From Dethiosulfatibacter sp. (lineage in GTDB: Bacteria; Bacillota_A; Clostridia; Tissierellales; Dethiosulfatibacteraceae), in contig JAHRFV010000063.1 in assembly GCA_019084435.1 (NCBI GenBank), positions 1 to 13,384 on the forward strand: a stretch of 13,384 nucleotides of DNA. The letters run 5' to 3'. Below are positions 1 through 7,361 of this stretch, one piece after another. The notes under the pieces are model-generated. The model had not been told where the DNA came from, did no database searches, and saw only the letters and a program-made list of their open reading frames with translations. Both the position numbers and the translations under genes were made by a program. The first letter of the stretch is position 1; each line of letters opens with the position of its first letter.

Positions 1-1262
1 CTTTATTGTTAGGTAAAGGGAATGGATTCAACATGATCGGCAGTGATGCAATGGCGATGATACACCATACAAACGAGTTTTTTGAGCTGCAGGATAAGGA
101 GTACGCCATCATAACACGTCATGACATTTCAATCTATAATCTATATGGAATGAAGATTGAAAGGGAAACATATTTTGGAGAATTGGATGCAACAGATATT
201 GAAAAAGGCACCTATCCCCATTATATGATTAAAGAAATCGATGAGCAGCCCTTCGTTATCAGAAGATTGATCGCCGCATACCAGGACGAGCATGGCAACC
301 TGAAAGTTGATGACGAAATCATAAATCAGATCAGAGAATGTGACAGGATATTCATCATAGCATGCGGCACAAGCTATCATGCAGGCATGGTGGGAAAATT
401 TCTGTTCGAGAAAATAACCAAAAAACCCACAGAGGTTCATATATCCAGTGAGTTTGTCTACAATACACCAATTATTAGCCAGAAACCACTTTTTGTTTTC
501 ATTTCTCAAAGTGGCGAGACTGCAGACAGCAGGGCAGTTTTGGTGAAGGTTTCACAAATGGGTTACCCGACGATAGCGATGACTAATGTAAAGGGTTCGA
601 CACTTTACAGGGAAACTGATTATCAGTTGCTGTTACATGCAGGGCCAGAAATAGCTGTTGCATCCACCAAAGCCTATACAGCTCAGATTGCTGTACTAGC
701 AATAGTCGCCCGAGCGGCCTCAGACGACTGTCATTTTGATTTGCTCAATGAGTTATCTATTGTCGCGAATGTGATGGAAGCACTGTGTGACAACAGGGAG
801 CTATACAACGATCTTGCTAAGGAATTCCTTACCGACAAGAAGAGTTGCTTCTATATTGGCAGGCATGTGGATTATTATACCTGTCTCGAGGCTGCTCTCA
901 AGCTTAAGGAAATATCATACATACAAACAGAGGGATTTGCCGCAGGTGAGTTAAAACATGGAACCATTGCTCTAATAGAGGAAGGTACACCCGTTATTGC
1001 CATTATTACCCAGGAACAGATCAATTTGAATACCAGAAGCAACATCAGGGAAGTAAGAGCAAGAGGGGCAGCGGTCGTTACTATGTCGCTTAAACGAATC
1101 AGCAGTGAAAAAGACCAGATTGTAATTGATAATGTCCATGAATACCTGACACCATTAGTGACAGCGATTCCCGCACAGTACCTGTCTTATTACGCAGCTT
1201 TGCAGAGAGGATGCGACATCGATAAGCCGAGGAATCTGGCTAAATCAGTCACGGTTGAGTAG
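1..1262 (+). CDS. glmS: Glutamine--fructose-6-phosphate aminotransferase (isomerizing), 5'-truncated by window edge
   Basis: GlmS makes glucosamine-6-phosphate from fructose-6-phosphate and glutamine, the first committed step towards UDP-GlcNAc and peptidoglycan, in the cytoplasm. The reading frame is open to the left edge, so the apparent TTG at position 6 is not a start. Against the usual length of about 600 residues the N-terminal glutaminase domain is mostly missing and about 419 residues remain. Both sugar isomerase (SIS) domains are present. Counting from position 6, the first carries CGTS at 120-123 and SQSGET from 167, and the second carries EGFAAGELKHG at 309-319. The protein ends in the family's invariant tail PRNLAKSVTVE. 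The gene is clearly richer in G+C than everything after it, so it is the core chromosomal gene of the window. No obvious intrinsic terminator follows, consistent with DNA having been inserted immediately downstream. Confidence 0.97.
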   Translation, partial: LLLGKGNGFNMIGSDAMAMIHHTNEFFELQDKEYAIITRHDISIYNLYGMKIERETYFGELDATDIEKGTYPHYMIKEIDEQPFVIRRLIAAYQDEHGNLKVDDEIINQIRECDRIFIIACGTSYHAGMVGKFLFEKITKKPTEVHISSEFVYNTPIISQKPLFVFISQSGETADSRAVLVKVSQMGYPTIAMTNVKGSTLYRETDYQLLLHAGPEIAVASTKAYTAQIAVLAIVARAASDDCHFDLLNELSIVANVMEALCDNRELYNDLAKEFLTDKKSCFYIGRHVDYYTCLEAALKLKEISYIQTEGFAAGELKHGTIALIEEGTPVIAIITQEQINLNTRSNIREVRARGAAVVTMSLKRISSEKDQIVIDNVHEYLTPLVTAIPAQYLSYYAALQRGCDIDKPRNLAKSVTVE

Positions 1263-1287
1263 ATAGTAACAACAGAAGTATGGCTTA
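1218..1287 (+). other. attTn7-like attachment site (glmS 3' end and 25-base spacer)
   Basis: The last codons of glmS encode DKPRNLAKSVTVE. In Tn7 this conserved 3' end is the TnsD recognition site, and insertion occurs about 25 bp beyond the stop codon. Here exactly 25 bases (1263-1287) separate the stop codon from a TGT that begins a repeat-bearing transposon-like end. If so, the 5-base target duplication would be GCTTA (1283-1287). The far end of the element is outside the window, so the duplication cannot be confirmed. Confidence 0.6.
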
Positions 1288-1332
1288 TGTGGTTTTGAAA
1301 GAAAGATTGTTATTTTGAAAGGAAGATTGAAC
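1288..1332. mobile_element. Probable Tn7-like transposon end with two tandem 20-bp repeats
   Basis: The sequence starts TGTGG, as do both ends of Tn7. It then carries two adjacent 20-base units, 1293-1312 and 1313-1332, which share TTTTGAAAG, then A or G, then AAGATTG. In Tn7-like elements the terminal TGT is followed by several copies of a roughly 20-22 bp TnsB binding site, so position and layout agree. Only two copies are visible and the next gene, a brxL stub, starts directly behind. The end may have been shortened by the same deletion that removed most of brxL. No tnsA, tnsB, tnsC or tniQ/tnsD gene is in the window, so the element type is inferred. Confidence 0.5.
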
Positions 1333-1342
1333 AAAATCACCC

Positions 1343-1636
1343 TACATGATATATTATCTATCTTTAATTGCTCTTTGCACTGCAGCTATGAACAAGCCTG
1401 TAATAGGGAGTTTAGGAATACTAGGAGACTTAAGTATCGGTGGTACAATCATGAAAGTTGAAGAATTAGCGCACACGTTACAAGTTTGCCTTGATAGTGG
1501 TGCAAAAAAAATCCTATTGCCACTTACATCTGCTGCAGACATGGGAACTGTGCCACCAGAATTAATGGGCAAATTCAATCTTATCTTTTATCAATCACCA
1601 GAGGATGCTGTTTTTAAGGCGTTAGGTGTTGAGTAA
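1343..1636 (+). pseudogene. brxL: C-terminal remnant of BREX Lon-like protease gene brxL
   Basis: BrxL is the AAA+/Lon-like component of type I BREX phage defence and is normally about 650-700 residues long. The frame opens after a TGA at 1328-1330, and only the last 95 or so residues remain. They contain stretches typical of the end of the Lon-like domain: GDLSIGGTIMKVEELA, the serine-lysine dyad region SGAKKILLPLTSAADM, and the closing QSPEDAVFKALGVE. The conserved match begins around ALCTAAMNKPV, almost directly after the transposon-end repeats, and there is no Shine-Dalgarno sequence at the ATG 1346. This is a broken gene rather than a small protein. No other brx gene is present, so a BREX locus once lay here and was largely deleted. 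Confidence 0.8.
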
Positions 1637-1656
1637 TTATAAGGGGGGGGATTAAC

Positions 1657-2907
1657 TTGGAATTATTCAGTAGTAAAGAAGTAAGACAATTCACAACTGA
1701 ATTAATGAATAAAATTAACGGAGATATTCAGTCTTTTAGTGACCAAAAAATAAAAGGTTGTGATGATGACGAGTGGGTTGAATATTATTATTCGAAATAT
1801 AGCTTATATCCAATTGTACTTTATGAAAATAATATTACTCAATCTATGATTGAAGAAAAGATTAAAGAATATAATCATTGGCATAAACATAACCAATTTG
1901 AAAATGAGTATTTTATGATTGATGGTTATTGTATTATTTTTACTATTCCATATGATGGATCTGCTGAGTTGCTAAAACTAAAACCTAGCACTTATATTAT
2001 GACTTCTTTTGAAGTGGTGAATTTAGTATGCCCTAGTGATGACAATTATGGTGAAATCAGTTTAGAGTTTAAGTACACAAATCAAGAGTTAAAAGAAAAA
2101 GACAATCCTAAACAATTTGTTGATGGACAGTTTAGAAATAAATTTGATAGTTACAAAAAAATGATTGGCTATGTTAACTCAGAAATTGAGTCGTTTAATT
2201 CAAGCATTAGGGATAAAATAAAGCATTATCTAAATGAGCGTAGAAAAAAAGCGACTGATTATGAAATGATAAGTGAAAAACTAAATATACCATTGCAGAT
2301 GAGTAGTAATGCACCCAATATATCTCCAATACCTTTAAAACGTATTGAGCGATTGCCTAAAGTATCATTACCTCAAAATAGACCAGTTCCCAAAGAATAT
2401 AGCATTTCAGATTCAGATTACAAAAATATAAACAGGATAATTCATACGTCCTGTACTGCAATGGAAGATACAGCTCGTACATTCAATAAAATTGGTGAAG
2501 AAGAGTTAAGAGACATTATTATTTCAAACTTATCAACACATTACATTCAGCAAGTGACTGGTGAAACTTTTAGAAAAGTAGGAAAAACGGATATTCATGT
2601 TTCGTTCGAAAATAAATCTGCTTTTATTGGCGAATGTAAAATTTGGCATGGTATAAAGAATTTTGAAGAAGCAATTAAGCAATTGATGGGATATTCGACA
2701 TGGAAAGATACTAAAACATCATTAATTATATTCAATAAAAAAAATAAGGACTTTGGATCTATTCGGCTAGTTATAGAAAAATGGATAAAAGACAATACAA
2801 AACGATATAGTCAAGAGAATGCAAACGTATGGCAGTGCGTTTTGCATAGAAAAGATATAAATGAGGATATTAACTTATGCGTAATGATATACGATATCAC
2901 AATATGA
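1657..2907 (+). CDS. Uncharacterised protein with C-terminal PD-(D/E)XK nuclease domain
   Basis: This is an intact 416-residue protein starting at TTG 1657, six bases behind an unusual run of eight G that forms the ribosome binding site (1643-1650). The C-terminal third holds a PD-(D/E)XK-type active site, GKTDIHVSF then GECKIW, with D312, E326 and K328 as expected metal and catalytic residues. Around it lie the conserved-looking stretches VTGETFRKVGKTD and QLMGYSTWKDTKTSLIIFNK. The N-terminal 200 residues are mixed alpha/beta with a charged helix (about 165-215) and no motif I can name. I recall a widespread unnamed family of this layout and length, but no function is attached to it. It follows the brxL stub by 20 bases. 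A DNA-cleaving defence role is inferred from the motif and the neighbourhood. Confidence 0.75.
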   Translation: MELFSSKEVRQFTTELMNKINGDIQSFSDQKIKGCDDDEWVEYYYSKYSLYPIVLYENNITQSMIEEKIKEYNHWHKHNQFENEYFMIDGYCIIFTIPYDGSAELLKLKPSTYIMTSFEVVNLVCPSDDNYGEISLEFKYTNQELKEKDNPKQFVDGQFRNKFDSYKKMIGYVNSEIESFNSSIRDKIKHYLNERRKKATDYEMISEKLNIPLQMSSNAPNISPIPLKRIERLPKVSLPQNRPVPKEYSISDSDYKNINRIIHTSCTAMEDTARTFNKIGEEELRDIIISNLSTHYIQQVTGETFRKVGKTDIHVSFENKSAFIGECKIWHGIKNFEEAIKQLMGYSTWKDTKTSLIIFNKKNKDFGSIRLVIEKWIKDNTKRYSQENANVWQCVLHRKDINEDINLCVMIYDITI

Positions 2908-2949
2908 TTCTATTAAATAGGAGTATGATTATGATGCCTATTAATATTA

Positions 2950-3258
2950 ATGGAAAAGACAGATGAATTGCACCCTATGACCGTAAATGAAATAATTGAT
3001 GAGTTATAACAGTAAGGAATAGCCGCAGAGCGGAAATCTAATTACTCCGATATTGAACTTCTTAGAACCTTTGCTGTTGATATTATATGTGATAAAACGA
3101 GAACTAATAATTATTATATCGCTAGAAGAGATCTTCAATTAGCTGAGTTAAAATTACTTGTAGATGAGGTGCAGGCATCAAAGTTTATTACACATTCTCT
3201 TATTAATGTCGTTATTGATCGATTTGGTAAAGATGTTCATATATATCGTCTAACATAA
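2950..3258 (+). pseudogene. Degraded WYL-domain transcriptional regulator
   Basis: One frame reads MEKTDELHPMTVNEIIDEL, two stops (TAA at 3007 and 3013), then GIAAERKSNYSDIELLRTF, DIICDKTRTNNYYIARRD and LAELKLLVDEVQASKFITH. These are the usual N-terminal winged-helix and linker sequences of WYL-domain regulators. After SKFITH the frame jumps to SLINVVIDRFGKDVHIYRL, which in the family belongs far downstream in the C-terminal part, so most of the WYL domain has been deleted in frame. The gene also lacks its usual first 15 or so residues, and a short AGGAG-led ATG at 2931 gives only 11 codons. WYL regulators often control phage-defence operons, so this may be the former regulator of the lost BREX locus. 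Bases 2908-2949 hold nothing else. Confidence 0.75.
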
Positions 3259-3287
3259 TTGAAAAACATAAACGAATTCGTTATAAT
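3259..3287 (+). promoter_or_regulatory. Sigma-A type promoter
   Basis: TTGAAA (3259-3264), a 17-base spacer and a perfect TATAAT (3282-3287). Transcription would start near 3294 and meet the terminator at 3351-3380 before reaching the helicase gene, giving a transcript of about 87 bases unless the terminator is read through. Confidence 0.6.
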
Positions 3288-3350
3288 GTTTTTATGGGAA
3301 TTGTTTAGGATATGGGGGACAGGACATAAATAGTATACTAACATGAGCGT

Positions 3351-3380
3351 AGCCCTTTGTTTTTAAGCGAGGGCTTTTTT
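3351..3380 (+). terminator. Intrinsic terminator upstream of helicase gene
   Basis: AGCCCT (3351-3356) pairs with AGGGCT (3369-3374, overlapping the T run) across a loop of about 13 bases, and is followed by six T. It either ends transcription from the promoter at 3259-3287 or acts as a leader attenuator for the gene at 3484. Confidence 0.6.
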
Positions 3381-3440
3381 GCTTTGTTAGATAATTTGAC
3401 CATGATTTAGACCTGTATTAGGAAGTTGTTTTTTATTATC

Positions 3441-3459
3441 CATTACATTTTGTGTAATG
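3441..3459. promoter_or_regulatory. Perfect 7-bp palindrome before helicase start (possible operator)
   Basis: CATTACA and TGTAATG are perfect inverted arms around a 5-base centre (TTTTG). The palindrome lies just ahead of the ribosome binding site GGAGGG (3473-3478) and could be an operator or a 5'-leader hairpin. It contains an in-frame ATG (3457) that has no ribosome binding site of its own. Confidence 0.35.
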
Positions 3460-3483
3460 TTGGAGCTTGATTGGAGGGAATAT

Positions 3484-6231
3484 ATGTCTTGTGTAGCACC
3501 CTTACGAATTGATACGAAGATTTTGAATATCGATAAAGTTATTTGTCGCCATATTGAAAGTCTTGAAACTTCAGATAGAGGAGTAGTTTCGCAAGATGTT
3601 TTGGCACAACTTCGTAACTTTGTAGAGCATATTATGCTAAAATTCTATGCTAACGGTCATGATATTGATAATAGCTATGACAATATTTGTAAGGCTATTG
3701 ATTTCACTAGGTCTCGTGGGAATTTAAAAGTGTTGATCCGCTTTCATAACTATTTGCAAAGCTCGGTTTCACATTACACACTTGATGAGCAAAACTCTGA
3801 GCGATTAATGCTGAAGTACTATGAATTCCTTTTAAAAATTAAGATTCTCGTTAAAGAGAGGTTTTCTCTTGACCTCCTTTGTAATTTAGATAGGTTTCCA
3901 TTGAATACTGATGCCAGCTTGCAAGAGTATTATGAGGAAATTGCGAGTAAAATAAATCGAAATAATATGCAGAGGGTTGGAAAATCTGAAAAGTACTATA
4001 TCCAAAAGATAAAGCCATTTTTTGTCAATCAGCGTATTTACTATGAGATAACTTTTACACCTGCCAATGACTATGCGAGCAAATTTAACCGTGTTATAGC
4101 TTTTACCAGTTTGGAAATTACTGACAACTATGCTGTCAAATTTGCTTTAACCCAAGACAGTATTGAAATTCTAGGCAAGAATATCCCCATCAACATCATC
4201 GCAGGTTGGGAAGTATCAATACGGGATTGTGAATATAAGAATTTTACACGTCTGATTAGAGGGAACTCTATAAAGACTGGATACGCTGAACAACAGGGCA
4301 TTTCGCAATTCTTAACATCAACTGGTTTTAACCTGACAGAGATTGTTGCCTTTTCGGATTCGGCTTTTTTTAGCTTTAAACAACAAGTAACGCAAAGAAC
4401 TAGAGCTATGATTTTCTTTAATGACTTGGAGCATTGCCGTTCGTTAATAAGTGCGAATAGACCAGGAAGCAATATTTTACGGTATTTACTATACCACATG
4501 AATAACAAGGTAATTAAAAACCAACATTATGGCGTTCCAAATCAATATTTGTCTGGACTTTTTTTAAAAAACAATTGTATCCCTTTCGATAAAATACCTT
4601 TTAATTTCTCTCCGGTAGGACACAACCCTAGACTAGGAGATTTACTTGATTGTATTGAAACTACTGGTAAGCAACATGAAATATTAGCTCGACTGGTTAG
4701 CAACAACACCGAAATTAAAGGGCAGCTTTTCACACCCGTTAAGGATGTTGTTGGGTTTGATGATTTGGAAGCACTTGTTAGTACATATAACTATGTTTTA
4801 TGGGATGGACATCGTGAAAACAGCAAATTGGTGATTGATAATGGCCACATATTCATAAATGGTTATAAAAACGATACTCTTTCCATAATATCGAAACTTG
4901 AAGACTCTGCAAAGAGTGGAATTCAGAACTATTCAAACTCTGTTAAAGCATGGTTAAACAAAAATGCTAACTTTGTCGACTGTGAAGAGAAAAAAGAGGC
5001 TTTAAACCAAATGTTTGAAAAATCACAAGTGGCATTAGTTTACGGCTCTGCGGGCACCGGAAAGACTAGATTAATAGAACACATCTCACACTTTTTTGCG
5101 GATAAGAGAAAGCTGTTTTTAGCACAGACCAATCCAGCTGTCGATAATTTGAACCGACGCGTTAAAGCTTCAAACTGCACGTTCTTAACGATCACTAAAT
5201 TTCTAAAAAGACAGAGAATCATTACTGACTATGACTTGTTGATAATAGATGAGTGTAGCACGGTGAACAATCGTGATATGAGAGATATTCTTAGAAAAGC
5301 TACTTATAAGCTGTTGATCTTAGTAGGAGATTCGTATCAGATAGCTTCTATCAGATTTGGCAATTGGTTTAGCTTGGCGCGTGCTTTTGTTCCTGAAACC
5401 TCAGTGTTCGAATTAACAGAGCCTTACCGTAGTGAAAAAAATAGTAATCTGCTAAAGTTTTGGAACAGAGTGCGTAATATGGATGATAACATTCTCGAAA
5501 TCATTGCACATCAAGGTTACTCCATCAAATTGGATAGTTCAATTTTTGCCCCAGCTGAAGCAGACGAAATAATTCTTTGCCTAAATTATGACGGGCTTTA
5601 TGGGATCAACAACATTAATCGTTTACTACAAGAAAGCAACTCGAATGTTCCAGTATCGTGGGGGATACAGCACTACAAGATTAACGATCCGATTCTTTTC
5701 AACGAATCTGACCGCTTTACATCAGCGATTTACAACAATGTGAAGGGTTGGATAGTTGGGATAGAGATCCTTGATAGCGAAAAGCCTACTGAACGAATCC
5801 AGTTCGATATAGAACTAGATAAGGTAATCAACGGCATAGATGCTGTTGGTCAGGATTTTGAGTTATTAGACAATTCCAAAAGCGAAAACTCTGTTATACG
5901 CTTTTGGGTCAACAAACTTAGTAGTACAGACGATGATGATGAAGGCACTTCAAAAGCTGTAGTTCCTTTTCAAGTTGCATATGCTGTGTCCATCCATAAA
6001 GCACAAGGACTAGAGTACAACTCTGTTAAAATTGTCATAACAGACGAGATTGACGAACTGATAACACATAATATTTTCTACACAGCTATTACTCGTGCGA
6101 GGAGCAAGCTAAAGATTTACTGGTCACCAGAGGTAGAAAAAAAGGTGTTAAGTAGAATAAAACCAAAAAATAACAATAAAGACCTCCAATTGTTGAAGAT
6201 TAGTCGTGAAACAAAGAGTGCGAATAGCTAA
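3484..6231 (+). CDS. Large protein with C-terminal superfamily 1 (RecD/UvrD-like) helicase domain
   Basis: The start is ATG 3484, five bases behind GGAGGG. The in-frame ATG at 3457 lies in a palindrome and lacks a ribosome binding site. The product is 915 residues. The helicase core fills the C-terminal 400: Walker A GSAGTGKT (521-528), Walker B LLIIDEC (D589, E590), motif III LVGDSYQI, a motif IV-like TEPYRS, motif V SIHKAQGLEYNSV and motif VI FYTAITRAR (865-873). This order identifies an SF1 DNA helicase/translocase related to RecD-like enzymes, with an acidic insert (DDDDEG) before motif V. The first 500 or so residues are unlike standard helicases and I do not recognise them; they may sense or bind a substrate. 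The gene stands alone between a terminator and the next repeat array. A role in nucleic-acid-targeting defence is inferred from context. Confidence 0.85.
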   Translation: MSCVAPLRIDTKILNIDKVICRHIESLETSDRGVVSQDVLAQLRNFVEHIMLKFYANGHDIDNSYDNICKAIDFTRSRGNLKVLIRFHNYLQSSVSHYTLDEQNSERLMLKYYEFLLKIKILVKERFSLDLLCNLDRFPLNTDASLQEYYEEIASKINRNNMQRVGKSEKYYIQKIKPFFVNQRIYYEITFTPANDYASKFNRVIAFTSLEITDNYAVKFALTQDSIEILGKNIPINIIAGWEVSIRDCEYKNFTRLIRGNSIKTGYAEQQGISQFLTSTGFNLTEIVAFSDSAFFSFKQQVTQRTRAMIFFNDLEHCRSLISANRPGSNILRYLLYHMNNKVIKNQHYGVPNQYLSGLFLKNNCIPFDKIPFNFSPVGHNPRLGDLLDCIETTGKQHEILARLVSNNTEIKGQLFTPVKDVVGFDDLEALVSTYNYVLWDGHRENSKLVIDNGHIFINGYKNDTLSIISKLEDSAKSGIQNYSNSVKAWLNKNANFVDCEEKKEALNQMFEKSQVALVYGSAGTGKTRLIEHISHFFADKRKLFLAQTNPAVDNLNRRVKASNCTFLTITKFLKRQRIITDYDLLIIDECSTVNNRDMRDILRKATYKLLILVGDSYQIASIRFGNWFSLARAFVPETSVFELTEPYRSEKNSNLLKFWNRVRNMDDNILEIIAHQGYSIKLDSSIFAPAEADEIILCLNYDGLYGINNINRLLQESNSNVPVSWGIQHYKINDPILFNESDRFTSAIYNNVKGWIVGIEILDSEKPTERIQFDIELDKVINGIDAVGQDFELLDNSKSENSVIRFWVNKLSSTDDDDEGTSKAVVPFQVAYAVSIHKAQGLEYNSVKIVITDEIDELITHNIFYTAITRARSKLKIYWSPEVEKKVLSRIKPKNNNKDLQLLKISRETKSANS

Positions 6232-6267
6232 TATTGAGTTTATATATGAGCATTAAAAATTATAAGG

Positions 6268-6327
6268 AAAAAGATATTAAATTGAAGAAAAGATATCAAA
6301 TGGCAAAAAAAAGATATCAAACGGCAA
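6268..6327. repeat. Repeat array 1: three 19-21 bp direct repeats before the DUF1643 gene
   Basis: Three copies of a unit close to AAAAGATATYAAATGGCAA, with the GATAT cores at 6273, 6292 and 6313 (spacings 19 and 21). About 60 bases align with array 2 at 8200-8280 with only a few C/T or A/T differences and identical first spacings. Repeats about two helical turns apart suggest several protein monomers binding one face of the DNA. They could be operator or activator sites for the downstream genes, or relics of a transposon end. Confidence 0.75.
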
Positions 6328-6427
6328 CTTTGGGTCATCTATTTTTTACTTAAAAGATCTTAATGCAACATATTTATTCAAATTAAGTTGAATTAAGCTT
6401 GGTGAATAGATCGGGAGAGATTTCTAG

Positions 6428-6455
6428 TTTCGAGATTTTCTCATACAAATATAAT
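6428..6455 (+). promoter_or_regulatory. Possible promoter of DUF1643/GIY-YIG operon
   Basis: A perfect TATAAT at 6450-6455 with a weak -35 TTTCGA (6428-6433) at 16 bases. The start site would be near 6462, about 30 bases before the ATG. The poor -35 suggests that an activator may be needed. Confidence 0.4.
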
Positions 6456-6492
6456 TAATAATGTCAAATACTACAGTAATAGGGGTTAAGCA

Positions 6493-7317
6493 ATGAATTG
6501 GATTTACGAAAAAACTGAAGATAATTCAAGCAGGTATGTTCTTGGAAAAGAAGGAAAGAAACCTCTTGTTTGCATTGGAATTAATCCAAGTAATGCTGAA
6601 CCAGAGAGGTTAGACAACACTCTAAAGTCAGTAGAGAGGGTTGCCAAAGCAAATGGGTACGATAGTTGGATAATGCTGAATGTTTATCCTCAAAGAGCGA
6701 CCAACCCAAATGATCTACACGATAGAAGAGATTTTGATTTAAACAGAAACAACATTTCTCACATCAAAAAAATCATAGAGAATTACAAACCTGAGATTTG
6801 GGCTGCTTGGGGAACGCTCATCAAGAAACGTCCATATTTGCCTAATTGTCTATTTGAGATAGCTGAACTCTCAAAGCGCTATGACTGTAAATGGCTGAAT
6901 GCAGGTCCTGTTTCAAAAGAAGGACATCCTCATCATCCTTTATATTTAGAGAAAAACGCTCAACTGCAACCCTTTGACATAGATGAATATGTTATGAAGA
7001 CAAACGTAAAACAATTATTCGTTTACATAAAACTATTAGCGGTAAGTAGCGTAGATTTCGAATTAGATTTTCTCAAGAGCTTGCATCAATCAGGACTTAT
7101 GGATAGCCAGTATTATGACCACATGACAACTAGACCTATATGTATCGATGAAGAAATGAAGCAGTTGGCTAATGCGGATTATTCTTTCGTACGAGCATTA
7201 TTAACCGCAATTGTGAGGGAAGACTATTATGAAAATGGTTCATTAACGGAGCGAATTAAGAGTGGGGATGTTGTGAAAGTCCTCAAGAACCTTAAAAAGC
7301 TATATCTTAGCAGTTAG
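6493..7317 (+). CDS. DUF1643 - DUF6508 fusion protein
   Basis: The 274-residue product starts at ATG 6493 behind AGGGG. Residues 1 to about 165 match DUF1643: CIGINPSNAEPERLDNTLKS (27-46) and MLNVYPQRATNP (61-72), then WAAWGT (103-108) and LNAGPVSKEGHPHHPLYL. The domain has no proven reaction that I can name; its Rossmann-like strands and conserved NPS and N-YPQRATNP blocks suggest a small-molecule or nucleotide-binding fold. The last 100 residues resemble DUF6508, with the conserved ending RALLTAIVREDYYENGSL. Joining these two domains in one chain is uncommon in my experience. It is followed 44 bases later by a GIY-YIG protein, both behind repeat array 1, so the pair probably forms a two-gene operon and may act together. 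Confidence 0.8.
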   Translation: MNWIYEKTEDNSSRYVLGKEGKKPLVCIGINPSNAEPERLDNTLKSVERVAKANGYDSWIMLNVYPQRATNPNDLHDRRDFDLNRNNISHIKKIIENYKPEIWAAWGTLIKKRPYLPNCLFEIAELSKRYDCKWLNAGPVSKEGHPHHPLYLEKNAQLQPFDIDEYVMKTNVKQLFVYIKLLAVSSVDFELDFLKSLHQSGLMDSQYYDHMTTRPICIDEEMKQLANADYSFVRALLTAIVREDYYENGSLTERIKSGDVVKVLKNLKKLYLSS

Positions 7318-7361
7318 TTTAGCAGGTTTTATAGGTGCACCGCAAAATAAGGAGGGTTTTA

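Noticed and set aside
141..509. 122-codon open frame on the minus strand inside glmS
   Set aside because: It lies wholly within a clear core gene and its translation has no recognisable motifs.
1343..3258. A functional BREX system
   Set aside because: Only the tail of brxL and a broken WYL regulator are present; brxA, brxB, brxC, pglX and pglZ are absent.
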